A stretch of 64,000 nt of DNA from FEN-1297 sp963787005. Its GTDB lineage: Bacteria; Bacteroidota; Ignavibacteria; Ignavibacteriales; Ignavibacteriaceae. Shown here one piece after another: positions 17,942 to 26,595 of the stretch. The notes beneath the pieces were generated by a model. The model was not told the origin of the DNA. It worked only from the letters and a program-made list of their open reading frames with translations, and ran no database searches. The stretch lies in the NCBI GenBank assembly GCA_963787005.1, contig CAWBBX010000030.1, forward strand, positions 85,282-149,281, given 5' to 3'. Within the stretch, counting starts at the first letter, position 1; each line of letters begins with the position of its first letter. The position numbers and the translations under genes are program-made.

Positions 17942-18498
17942 TTTAGGAACGCCTTATTAATTTCTTTTCTTAAAAATGCTCTCGCCCTGTGAAGTCTCGA
18001 TTTTACCGCGGGCACGGAAAGATCTGTAATCCGTCCGGTTTCTTCGGTTGACAACCCCTCGACATCTCTCAGCAGGAAGACTACCCTGTAGTCCGGTGAA
18101 AGATTTTGTATAGCCGCATCGAGTATATCTTTGAGCTCGTTGTTTTCCACAACATTATCCGGCACCAGGTTCCAGTCGGCCTTAAAGTTATTCTCAAACA
18201 GACCGTCCTCGTCTTCATCAATTGACACGAACCTGTGTTTTTTCTTCCTGTACTCCATCAGACAGTGGTTCGCCACTATCCTGTAGAGCCAGGTAGAGAG
18301 CTTAGATTTATTATCGAACTGGTGCAGAGATTTCACCATGCTGAGAAATGTTTCCTGCATGATATTTTCCGCACCTTCCGGATTGCGGCATATCTTGAAC
18401 GCGAAATTGTAAACTGTCTTCTCGTATTTTCTTACGAGGTCGGCCATTGCGCGTTTATCGCCGTTTTGTGCCGCTTCTATAACTTGTGATTCTTCCAT
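17938..18498 (-). CDS. ECF-type RNA polymerase sigma factor
   Basis: About 186 residues with sigma-70 region 2 (LVRKYEKTVYNFAFKICR, ENIMQETFLSMVKSL, STWLYRIVANHCL) and region 4 (LSPDYRVVFLLRDVEGLSTEE and the AVKSRLHRARAFL helix). I start at the ATG at 18498 instead of a TTG three codons upstream. The stop overlaps the next gene, a zinc-finger anti-sigma, which would hold it inactive. Target promoters are not identifiable here. Confidence 0.92.
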   Translation of the reverse strand: MEESQVIEAAQNGDKRAMADLVRKYEKTVYNFAFKICRNPEGAENIMQETFLSMVKSLHQFDNKSKLSTWLYRIVANHCLMEYRKKKHRFVSIDEDEDGLFENNFKADWNLVPDNVVENNELKDILDAAIQNLSPDYRVVFLLRDVEGLSTEETGRITDLSVPAVKSRLHRARAFLRKEINKAFLK

Positions 18499-18574
18499 CA
18501 GATGCAATTACTTCATTAAAGATTCATTGTAAAATTAAAATATTCGGAGCATATATGCCCGCCCAAAGGGATTT

Positions 18575-19189
18575 TTAATCTATTTCCAGGCTCCGCCACA
18601 AATACCAGCTGGCGATTGAATTATAAGGCGCCCAGCCGTTAGCCGACGAAATCCGTTTCAGCCTTTTATAGTCAGGCAGTTTCCTAAGGTTATATACGTT
18701 CTTCACCGCCTTGCGCAGTCCCAAATCCGCCGTAGGAAGAACATCGAGCCTGTTAAGCGTAAAGATCAAGAACATGTGAACCGTCCACTCACCAATTCCC
18801 TTAACCGCCGTGAGCTCACTGATTATAACCTCATCCGATTTTTTATTAACGCCTTTAAAATCGATCTGCCGGTTTATTATATGCGCGGAAAGATCTTTTA
18901 CATATTTAACCTTGGCGTTTGACAGTCCGTAGCTTCGAAGTACATCGTGAGGTGTGTCCAATATCTTTTCGGGAGCCGGATCGCCTTCGAAGCCGATGAG
19001 AAATTTGTTATAGATAGAAGCGGCCGCAAGAACGGAAAGCTGCTGGCCGACAATAGCGCGTAGAAGGGCGGCGTAATAACCACGCTTAGGCTTTAGACCG
19101 CATATTCCTATCCGATCAATCAATGCCGCCATTTTTTTATCGCTGCAATAAATATGGTTTGTACCTTTTTCTATTTCTTTAGAAATCAT
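18575..19189 (-). CDS. alkA: DNA-3-methyladenine glycosylase II-like (AlkA family)
   Basis: Base-excision repair glycosylase of the HhH-GPD superfamily, 204 residues, lacking the extra N-terminal domain of E. coli AlkA. Seen: AIVGQQLSVLAAASIY (substrate pocket region), the hairpin VKGIGEWTVHMFLIF, and catalytic D155 in VLPTADLGLRKAV. No Fe-S cluster cysteines. It would excise alkylated purines. It lies downstream of no obvious operon partner. Confidence 0.88.
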   Translation of the reverse strand: MISKEIEKGTNHIYCSDKKMAALIDRIGICGLKPKRGYYAALLRAIVGQQLSVLAAASIYNKFLIGFEGDPAPEKILDTPHDVLRSYGLSNAKVKYVKDLSAHIINRQIDFKGVNKKSDEVIISELTAVKGIGEWTVHMFLIFTLNRLDVLPTADLGLRKAVKNVYNLRKLPDYKRLKRISSANGWAPYNSIASWYLWRSLEID

Positions 19190-19424
19190 TATACTTATAT
19201 TATGTAATTAAAACCGGTAATTTTGTCCGCTTTGCGGAGCAGAATCCGAATTCTCGGAAATCTCCGGGAATTGTAGAAATTATCCCATATTCGGGGGATT
19301 TTATTCCGGCAGTATTTATTTTCTTAAAAGGTTGTTCTCCACAGCCCGTTTTGCGCGGGTATATTGTCCGCTTAGGAGCGAGTAAAATACGTGAAAAGGA
19401 TCCGAACAAATATAAATTAATTTT

Positions 19425-21599
19425 ATGTCTCAAAACAAAAATATATCGGAGATAATAAACAATAATTTTTTCACCGGCGTAGCCGATCCGGGGAAAAAGA
19501 TACCGTTCAGCTCGAAAAATTTCACCGGAATAAGAGAGGGCGAAATAATCTTCCAGAACGGCGACGAGAGCGATTTCGTGTATCTTATTATCGAAGGAGA
19601 AGTGAAGCTGAAGTTTTCCAATCCCAACGGCAGCTCGGTTATCATCGGTAAGGGGAAGAACGAGTTCTTCGGAGAAAAAGAGATACTCGGCAAGTCGCCC
19701 AGAGGTTCCGCCGCAGTCGCAAATACCGACTGTATATTTTACAAGCTTAGTAAGAAGGATATCTCCACCCTTCTGACAAAAGATCCGACTATAAAGAATA
19801 ATATTCTGCGGCTCAACGTAATGCCGGACGAAGATGAGCCCGCGAATATTGAAGAATTTTCCATGGAAGAAGAAACTCCTCCGGAAAGTGTCGGTTCTGA
19901 CATCGAAACAAATGAAGAAATTGAAAAGCCTGAAAAATCAGCCGAACCTGAATCAGACGAGATCTTACATGAAAATATTATAAGTGAAGAAGCAGGTGAA
20001 GGTGAAATTGAAAAGGAGCCTGAGTTAAGTGAAGAGAAACCGATCGAAGAAGTTGTTGATACGATAAATCCCGGCGGGGAAGAAAGTCCGGAAGAGGAAA
20101 AATCTTTAAATGATGAAATAGTTTTGGATGATGATGAGGGCTATCTCCAGTGGGATATTGTCAATGAAGAAAGCCCGGATAAAACTTCGGAGGAAAGCCC
20201 GGTTTCCGATGAAGAGAATAACGTATCAGGTGATAACGTCCCCGGAGAAGAAGAGACGATAATAAATGATACTAAAGATAAAATTGAAACAGAAGAAGAG
20301 TCCGCCGGACCGGCGGAGGAATTCGGGGTGAAATTTGAAGAAGACATTCAAACTTCCGGCGGAGAGCCGGAGATCACGGAGGATGATGACGTGAAAGAAA
20401 AAAGAACGGAAGAGACCGTTTCCGCGCAGGCAGGCGGTGAGATTACTTCTGCAAGTTTAATAAAAGCGGCAGGCCGGATCGCCTCCAGCTTAGATGCGCA
20501 AAGTATCTGCGATGCGGTTGCCGAAGAGTCGGGCGCCCTTACAGACGCATGGAAGGGGCTTTTTTATATCGCGAACAATCAAAATCAGACACTCAGAACT
20601 TTCTTAAAAAGCGGGTCCGACAGAAAAGAAATAAAATTGAAGTTCGGCGAGGGACTCGCGGGCGACTGCGCCGCCATGATGTCAATTATTAATTTAAAAG
20701 ACGCTGCTGCGGACACGAGGTTCAACGATAAATTCGATCAGCCGGAAGGAATCAATACCAAGAGCATGCTGTGCGTACCGGTGGCGGGAGACGACGGCGT
20801 ACTGAAAGGAGTTATACAGTTATTTAACAGGGGAAGCGGCGCGTTCGATAAAGAAAACGAGACGCTGATAACGGATATTTCAGCGGCGGCCGCACTTGCG
20901 GTAACAAACTTGCAAGATTCCGAAAGGAGTGTTTCGGAGGACAGAAACGAATTGCTTAAAAAGCTAACTCACTTTATAATAAACGATATTAATACTCCTC
21001 TTCTTACTATTAAACATTATGCCGATTTCATAAAAAAGAAAGATACACAGGAAGATATAAAGAAGGTCGGCGAGATAATCTCCGACCAGGCCGCGGCCGC
21101 TTATGATCTCCTGCAATCGACTTTAAATTATGTTGAGGGGATGGAATCTTTGAGCCTCGAGACGGAAAAGATATCCGACGTTCTCGACGTGGCACTAGAA
21201 ATGCTTGCCGAGTACGCCGAGTCGAGGAACGTAAATCTGTTTAAGAAATACGATACGGCAAGCAGGGTGAAAGCAGACAGAAAATCTTTCTACCAGGCTT
21301 GCTTCCAGATAGTGAAGAACGCGTGCGACGCAATGCCGGACGGCGGCGATATTTATGTAACCGCGGAGGAAGAGGACGGCTCGGTAAATTTGAGCTTTAA
21401 AGACATCGGCTCCGGATTCCCCCAGGAAATTGAAACCGATATATTTAAACCGTTCTTCTCCCGGAATAAAGAGAACAGCGTAGGATTGGGACTGGCAATA
21501 GCGGATAAGATAATTACTCTGCACGGCGGAACAATTACCGCCGATAACGATCCGGAAAAAGGAGCGGTGTTTACCATTTCTTTGCCTGCGGCGGAGTAA
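19425..21599 (+). CDS. cNMP-binding/GAF/histidine-kinase-like protein lacking the H-box histidine
   Basis: A 724-residue soluble signalling protein. Order: a cyclic-nucleotide-binding domain (about 25-125, EGEIIFQNGDESDFVYLI), a very acidic Glu-rich linker (about 130-340), a GAF domain (about 341-495), and a kinase-like module (about 500-724). The HATPase part is intact (N-box QIVKNACDAM, DIGSGFP, SVGLGLAIADKI). In the segment equivalent to the H-box (HFIINDINTPLLTI) the usual HELRTPL reads NDINTPL, so N520 replaces the phospho-acceptor; H516 is nearby but out of register. It may be a pseudokinase or ATP-binding switch. miaA begins at its stop codon (TAATG). Confidence 0.82.
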   Translation: MSQNKNISEIINNNFFTGVADPGKKIPFSSKNFTGIREGEIIFQNGDESDFVYLIIEGEVKLKFSNPNGSSVIIGKGKNEFFGEKEILGKSPRGSAAVANTDCIFYKLSKKDISTLLTKDPTIKNNILRLNVMPDEDEPANIEEFSMEEETPPESVGSDIETNEEIEKPEKSAEPESDEILHENIISEEAGEGEIEKEPELSEEKPIEEVVDTINPGGEESPEEEKSLNDEIVLDDDEGYLQWDIVNEESPDKTSEESPVSDEENNVSGDNVPGEEETIINDTKDKIETEEESAGPAEEFGVKFEEDIQTSGGEPEITEDDDVKEKRTEETVSAQAGGEITSASLIKAAGRIASSLDAQSICDAVAEESGALTDAWKGLFYIANNQNQTLRTFLKSGSDRKEIKLKFGEGLAGDCAAMMSIINLKDAAADTRFNDKFDQPEGINTKSMLCVPVAGDDGVLKGVIQLFNRGSGAFDKENETLITDISAAAALAVTNLQDSERSVSEDRNELLKKLTHFIINDINTPLLTIKHYADFIKKKDTQEDIKKVGEIISDQAAAAYDLLQSTLNYVEGMESLSLETEKISDVLDVALEMLAEYAESRNVNLFKKYDTASRVKADRKSFYQACFQIVKNACDAMPDGGDIYVTAEEEDGSVNLSFKDIGSGFPQEIETDIFKPFFSRNKENSVGLGLAIADKIITLHGGTITADNDPEKGAVFTISLPAAE

Positions 21600-22504
21600 T
21601 GTACAATCTCGTCACCGTTCTCGGTCCAACCGCGGTCGGTAAAACATCACTCTCCGCGAAACTGGCGTACGAATTCAGCGGCGAGATAATTTCGGCCGAC
21701 TCCAGGCAGGTATACAAAGGAATGGACATCGGCACCGGCAAAGATCTAGACGATTATATAGTCAACGGCACAAGCGTCCCTTATCATCTTATCGATATAA
21801 TTAAACCGACCGAGGAATTTAATCTTTTTCTTTTCACTTCGAATTTCAAAGAAGCTTTTGAGGATATTTCTGCGCGCGGAAAGATTCCCATCCTCGCCGG
21901 CGGAACCGGAATGTATTTGAGCTCCGTGCTTCAAAAATATGATCTTAAGAAATCGGACTTTGATCCAATAAAATTTGATCATTTAAATTCTAACTCGGAA
22001 AATGAACTGCGGGATATGCTGATCAGCATGAAGCCTTCACTTCATAATACGACTGATCTTTTGGATAAAGAGAGACTCATAAGAGCAATCATGATAGAGA
22101 AATCGGCAGGCGGCAGAGTCGGTTCCGATTTAAATGTTAATTCTCTGGTCATCGGAATTTCCCTGCACAGAGAAACTATTAAGAAGCGGATCACCGAAAG
22201 ATTAAAATACAGGCTGAACAATGGAATGATCGAGGAAGCGGAAAGACTACTTAAAGAAGGAGTAACTCCGGAGAAAATGCGCTTCTTCGGACTAGAGTAC
22301 AAATTTCTCGCTATGTACCTCAGCGGGGAGCTGAACTACAATGACATGTTCCAGAAGCTTAACAGCGCTATTCACGGTTTCGCGAAGAGGCAGATGACAT
22401 GGTTTAGAAAAATGGAAAGAGAAGGAGTAAAGATAAATTGGATCGAAGGCCCTGACATCAATAAAGCAAGACAGTTTTTATTGAATAACGGTTTTAAACA
22501 GTAA
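21599..22504 (+). CDS. miaA: tRNA dimethylallyltransferase
   Basis: Adds a dimethylallyl group to A37 of tRNAs reading UNN codons. 301 residues. P-loop GPTAVGKTS (9-17), the DSRQVYKGMDIGTGK substrate motif, and the C-terminal FAKRQMTWFRK helix. Its ATG overlaps the stop of the upstream kinase-like gene, so translation is probably coupled. Full length, though the swinging insertion domain looks compact. Confidence 0.95.
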   Translation: MYNLVTVLGPTAVGKTSLSAKLAYEFSGEIISADSRQVYKGMDIGTGKDLDDYIVNGTSVPYHLIDIIKPTEEFNLFLFTSNFKEAFEDISARGKIPILAGGTGMYLSSVLQKYDLKKSDFDPIKFDHLNSNSENELRDMLISMKPSLHNTTDLLDKERLIRAIMIEKSAGGRVGSDLNVNSLVIGISLHRETIKKRITERLKYRLNNGMIEEAERLLKEGVTPEKMRFFGLEYKFLAMYLSGELNYNDMFQKLNSAIHGFAKRQMTWFRKMEREGVKINWIEGPDINKARQFLLNNGFKQ

Positions 22505-22609
22505 TTGTGAAGATTCTAAAAGGATAAAAACCGAAAGACCTAAACCTCTAAAACAATTTCTTATTATTATTTATATTTCATTAACTTGATTTCCATACGC
22601 AAAAGCTGA

Positions 22610-23980
22610 ATGAAAAGCACCGACAACTACCCTCTTGTAGTAAAAAAGTACCTGACCAAATACGGTATGAAAGGATGGGAACCGAATCTTACCCCAGCCG
22701 GCTCATTCTCTAACATCGTTGTCATTCCCGCAATAAACGAATATGATAACATTAAAAAACTGCTTGGTAATCTCGGCTTAATAGACAATAAATTTTTTAG
22801 TTCTACATTATTTCTTTTCTGCATAAATAATACGGCTTATTCTTCCGCCGAAGTAAAAAATGATAATTTAAAGACCATCGGACTGCTTAAAAAAATTGTA
22901 GCAAAGGAAAAAGGAAACGGCGATAAAATAATACGTGAAGTCATCGGAAGCGGGATAAATATTGCATACATCGATGCTTCCTCCTCGGGAAATGAACTTC
23001 CGGAAAAGGACGGCGGGGTCGGACTTGCAAGGAAGATCGGTCTGGATAATGCCTTGAAACTATTCGATTACGAAAATGGAAATAAAAAGCTTCTCATTTT
23101 TCTGGACGCGGACTGTACTGTTGAGAATAATTATCTTACCGAAATTGTTAATTCATTTAACTTCGGCAATCTATCGGCCGCGGCGGTTAACTTTTATCAT
23201 GACTACAATGACGATGATACCGCTCCGGCAATTATCTCGTACGAGATTTTTTTAAGATATTACGTGCTGGGACTAAGATTCGCCGGCTCCCCTTACGCGT
23301 TCCATTCCATCGGATCGACGATTGTCTGCACCGTGGAAACTTATGTAAAAGCCGAAGGGATGAGCAAACGCAAAGCCGCGGAAGACTTTTATTTTCTGCA
23401 GAAGATTTCAAAGTTTACAAGTATCGCTAACATAAAAAGCACTGCGGTTCATCCGTCATCCAGAAAATCCTGGCGCGTGCCTTTCGGAACCGGTCAAAGA
23501 GTCAACCGTTTCTATGCCGGGACTCATAATGAATACGCCATATATGATCCGGAATCTTTCCGTGTATTGAAAAAATGGCTGACATTATTCGATGAAAAAT
23601 CATCTTACGGCGCCGGCGGGATTTTGCAGGAAGCGGAAGAAATCAGTACGGGGCTTCATTCGTTTTTAATAAGTCAGGATTTCGAAAGAGATTGGAACAA
23701 AATTGTAAATAATTCGAAGAGCAAGGAACAGCTCGATAAGCAGAGGACTATTTGGTTCGACGGATTCAGAACTCTAAAATTTATCCACTACTTAAGAGAT
23801 TCATCTTTCTCGATGATAAATATGTTCGACGCCCTCGATATATTGCTTCAGGAATTTCAAAGCGAAAATTCCGGGGAGAGTAACGGGCGATCTGCCAGTA
23901 CTTGCGGTTCAGAAAGAATATTTGAATATTCTAAGAGATGCGGATTTAAATTCCGCTTGAGCAAATATTGTAAACCTTGA
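22610..23980 (+). CDS. Family 2-like glycosyltransferase
   Basis: A 456-residue protein with a GT-A fold: VVIPAINEYDNIKKLLGNL at the nucleotide-binding end and FLDADCTVENNYL carrying the DxD-like metal site, followed by the acceptor region with KAAEDFYFLQK. The sugar donor and acceptor are unknown, and no polysaccharide cluster surrounds it. No membrane segments are obvious, so it may act in the cytosol or peripherally. It follows miaA by about 105 bases. Confidence 0.78.
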   Translation: MKSTDNYPLVVKKYLTKYGMKGWEPNLTPAGSFSNIVVIPAINEYDNIKKLLGNLGLIDNKFFSSTLFLFCINNTAYSSAEVKNDNLKTIGLLKKIVAKEKGNGDKIIREVIGSGINIAYIDASSSGNELPEKDGGVGLARKIGLDNALKLFDYENGNKKLLIFLDADCTVENNYLTEIVNSFNFGNLSAAAVNFYHDYNDDDTAPAIISYEIFLRYYVLGLRFAGSPYAFHSIGSTIVCTVETYVKAEGMSKRKAAEDFYFLQKISKFTSIANIKSTAVHPSSRKSWRVPFGTGQRVNRFYAGTHNEYAIYDPESFRVLKKWLTLFDEKSSYGAGGILQEAEEISTGLHSFLISQDFERDWNKIVNNSKSKEQLDKQRTIWFDGFRTLKFIHYLRDSSFSMINMFDALDILLQEFQSENSGESNGRSASTCGSERIFEYSKRCGFKFRLSKYCKP

Positions 23981-24006
23981 AGTTCACTTTAAAGACCTTC
24001 AAGGTT
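23973..24006. terminator. Palindrome aaccttgaag/cttcaaggtt after the glycosyltransferase
   Basis: A 10-bp inverted repeat overlapping the gene's stop region, with arms 23973-23982 and 23997-24006. It belongs with similar palindromes at 40846-40878 and 61285-61318. It may act as a bidirectional terminator. Confidence 0.45.
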
Positions 24007-24066
24007 ACTATATAATTTTTTAGCATCCCTCGATGTTGAAAAAGAGTTATCGAATGATAATATTCT

Positions 24067-24086
24067 CACCGGGATTTATCCCGGTG
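24067..24086. repeat. Perfect palindrome caccggga/tcccggtg
   Basis: An 8-bp stem with a 4-base loop (ttta), located in the 170-base spacer before the FAD oxidase. It is followed at 24112-24127 by a second palindrome, aaccgttttaacggtt, which recurs near 53.6 kb. Confidence 0.5.
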
Positions 24087-24111
24087 AAGATTTAAAACAT
24101 ATAATATTAGC

Positions 24112-24127
24112 AACCGTTTTAACGGTT
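24112..24127. repeat. aaccgtt/aacggtt palindrome
   Basis: Arms of 7 bp separated by 2 bases. Near-identical copies lie at 53590-53605 and 53678-53693. It is 20 bases upstream of the next start codon, so it could influence that gene's expression. Confidence 0.5.
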
Positions 24128-24146
24128 TATAAATGATATTAAAACC

Positions 24147-25640
24147 ATGTTAGTAAAAACATCACCCGACGAAATACAAAACTTCTTAAGCGATGCCTCC
24201 AATTTTACAGGAAGCTGCGACGCCGTATATTTTCCCGAGAATTCCTCCGAGACAGCGGAAATCATTAAGAAAGCAGATAAAGAAAAAACTCCCGTAACTA
24301 TTGCAGGAAACGGAACCGGATTAACCGGCGCACGCGTTCCCCAAGGCGGAATAGTTATCTCAACGGAGAGATTAAACAAGGTAATCGAGATAAACGCGGA
24401 GGGAATGTTCGCGGTAGTAGAACCGGGTGTAATTTTAGCCGATTTCCAGGAACTGGTTCATGGAAAAAATTTATTGTATCCTCCGGATCCGACGGAAAAG
24501 AACTGCTTCATAGGAGGTACGGTAGCTACCAACGCTTCGGGTGAGAAGACTTTTAAATACGGCCCGACAAGAAATTATGTAACCGGGCTCGACATCCTGA
24601 CCGCGAAAGGTGAAACTTTAAAGCTTAAACGCGGGGTACAAAAAGCCGTTGGCCATTCTCTTTCGTTAAAAACAGAAGAAGGAACCGAGTATAAAGTAAC
24701 TCTGCCCGATTATGAAATGCCGCGTACGAAGAACGCTTCCGGCTATTTCAGCAAGGAGAACATGGATGCCATAGATCTCTTCATCGGTTCCGAAGGTACG
24801 CTGGGTGTCATTGCAAAAATAAAAGTCAAGCTCGTTCCCCTTCCTGAGAAAATCATTTCCTGCATAATATTTTTTGATGATGAAAAGGACGCACTCGCTT
24901 TTATCGGGGAAGCCAGAAACATTTCGCTGAACACAAAGGTGCGGGATGATCAAAGATGCATTGAAGCTCTGGCGCTGGAGTATTTCGACGAGCACTCTTT
25001 AAAATTTATGTCGGAGGATTATCCGCAGGTACCGGGCGAAGCCAAGGCCGCAGTATGGTTCGAGCAGGAAGTAAATTCCCGGAACGAGGATACTTTTTTC
25101 GAATGCTGGATGGATCTTATAAAAGAATTTCACGGCGACGAGGAAACAGCGTGGTTCGCTGTTACGGAAGAGGATAAAAAGAGAATCATAGCATTCAGGC
25201 ATTCGGTATCGGTAAAAGTTAATGAGCTGATTTCAAAATATCAGCTGCGCAAGCTCGGTACGGACGTTGCAGTTCCCGATGAAAAATTCGAGGAGCTGTA
25301 TTTCAATTCGAAGAAGATCGTTGAAGACGAAGGGATGCAGTATATAATTTACGGACATGCGGGAAACTCTCATATCCACCTGAATATGCTTCCAAAATCC
25401 CGGGAAGAATATGAAACCGGATTGAAGCTTTACGACAAGATTTGCTCGGAAGCGGTAAGGCTGGGAGGCACTGTTTCTGCCGAGCACGGTATAGGAAAAG
25501 CTAAGACGAAGCATCTAGTCGAAATGTACGGAATAGAAAATGTTAAGAAGATGGCTGAGGTGAAGAAAGTTCTTGATCCTAATTTTATTCTGGGGAGGGG
25601 AAATATTTTTGAAGAGGACATTCTCACGCAAAGACGCTAA
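24147..25640 (+). CDS. FAD-linked oxidase, glycolate/D-lactate dehydrogenase type
   Basis: A 497-residue flavoprotein of the GlcD/DLD family. An N-terminal FAD_binding_4 domain (PVTIAGNGTGLTGARVPQGG, YPPDPTEKNCFIGGTVATNASG) is followed by an FAD-oxidase C domain (YGHAGNSHIHLNMLP, GGTVSAEHGIGKAKTKHL). It would oxidise a 2-hydroxy acid such as glycolate or D-lactate; substrate is not decided by sequence alone. No GlcE or GlcF partner is adjacent. The last codons (LTQRR) fall within an interspersed repeat. Confidence 0.9.
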   Translation: MLVKTSPDEIQNFLSDASNFTGSCDAVYFPENSSETAEIIKKADKEKTPVTIAGNGTGLTGARVPQGGIVISTERLNKVIEINAEGMFAVVEPGVILADFQELVHGKNLLYPPDPTEKNCFIGGTVATNASGEKTFKYGPTRNYVTGLDILTAKGETLKLKRGVQKAVGHSLSLKTEEGTEYKVTLPDYEMPRTKNASGYFSKENMDAIDLFIGSEGTLGVIAKIKVKLVPLPEKIISCIIFFDDEKDALAFIGEARNISLNTKVRDDQRCIEALALEYFDEHSLKFMSEDYPQVPGEAKAAVWFEQEVNSRNEDTFFECWMDLIKEFHGDEETAWFAVTEEDKKRIIAFRHSVSVKVNELISKYQLRKLGTDVAVPDEKFEELYFNSKKIVEDEGMQYIIYGHAGNSHIHLNMLPKSREEYETGLKLYDKICSEAVRLGGTVSAEHGIGKAKTKHLVEMYGIENVKKMAEVKKVLDPNFILGRGNIFEEDILTQRR

Positions 25641-25680
25641 GTTTTAAATCCCTCTGTGTCTCCGTGCCTCCGTGGTGAAT
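25625..25680. repeat. Interspersed acgcaaagacgc / ctccgtgcctccgtgg repeat
   Basis: Two tracts, cacgcaaagacgctaa (25625-25640) and a ctctgtgtctccgtgcctcc-type tract (25651-25680). Similar tracts occur at 26561-26590, 29208-29239, 43634-43662 and 53863-53885. It overlaps the 3' end of the FAD oxidase gene. Confidence 0.6.
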
Positions 25681-25683
25681 AAT

Positions 25684-26379
25684 TCAAACGGCACTTTTTC
25701 TTTTAAGTTCATCTCGCAGATCTTTGTATTCCGGTATATGCTTTCCAACCAGCGCCCAGAATCTTTTCGAGTGGTTCATATGCCTCAAATGACAGAGCTC
25801 ATGAATTATAACGTAATCAATAACTTCCTTACGGTATCTCATCAGTCTGAAATTAAAATTCAGATTCCCTTTTGTCGAGCAGCTTCCCCACCTTGTTTTC
25901 TGACCTTTGATCGTTACCTTGTTTACATCGAAGCCGTAATTATCAGCCAACTCCAGAGCGCGGTTAATTAAATATATCTTAGCGCGGCGTCTCAGCCAGT
26001 GCTCGTAAAATTTTTGATCCGGATAATTCGTACCGGCAGGACTTACAATTTTCAGAAGGTTCTCTTTATAATGAACAGAATGCCTTTTAGCGAACATATC
26101 GAAATGCTGAACCACTTCAATCTTCTCACCGAATAATAGAAACTGAGGCTCGGTAATCTTTGCCGCCTTGAGGTGTTTTTTTATCCATCCCGCTTTTTTA
26201 ATTATAAAATCTTCTGCTTCTTTAATTTCTATTCCTCTCGGAAGCACGAGTTCAAGTTCGCTGCCGCGGCTGATTTGAAGTCTGAGATATTTTGCCCGCG
26301 CGCTGCGTTTGAGTTTATATGTAAACTCCTCCTGCGAAATAGTTATCGAGCGCGTAATTGGAACGGATATTTTATTCAA
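25684..26379 (-). CDS. YgjP-like zinc metallopeptidase domain protein (DUF45)
   Basis: A 231-residue cytosolic protein of the YgjP/WLM family. Zinc site: HELCHLRHMNHS, with HExxH-like HELCH and the third ligand H in MNHSKRFW. TRWGSCSTKGNLNFNFRLM is a strong family signature. The proteolytic activity of the family is largely predicted. Monocistronic, convergent with the FAD oxidase. Confidence 0.88.
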   Translation of the reverse strand: MNKISVPITRSITISQEEFTYKLKRSARAKYLRLQISRGSELELVLPRGIEIKEAEDFIIKKAGWIKKHLKAAKITEPQFLLFGEKIEVVQHFDMFAKRHSVHYKENLLKIVSPAGTNYPDQKFYEHWLRRRAKIYLINRALELADNYGFDVNKVTIKGQKTRWGSCSTKGNLNFNFRLMRYRKEVIDYVIIHELCHLRHMNHSKRFWALVGKHIPEYKDLRDELKRKSAV

Positions 26380-26560
26380 ATTTTAATCTGTTTAATTCAG
26401 CCTAGAATTTGATAAATCAAATTCCTACGAATACTTTGTTTTGAGATGTTTATTATTTATAGAATTTTTACACTTTATCTTACCCTTAGACATCTTAGAG
26501 AGTTTAAGTTCAAGTCTATGTTTAAGTTGTTATGAGATCATTCTACAATATTAAAATAAT

Positions 26561-26590
26561 TTCTTTGCGCCTCTGCGCCTCCGCGTTGAA
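26561..26590. repeat. Interspersed ctctgcgcctccgcg repeat
   Basis: The tract ctttgcgcctctgcgcctcc lies directly after the cysS stop. It is a member of the same family as 25625-25680 and 29208-29239. Confidence 0.55.
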
Positions 26591-26595
26591 TGTTC

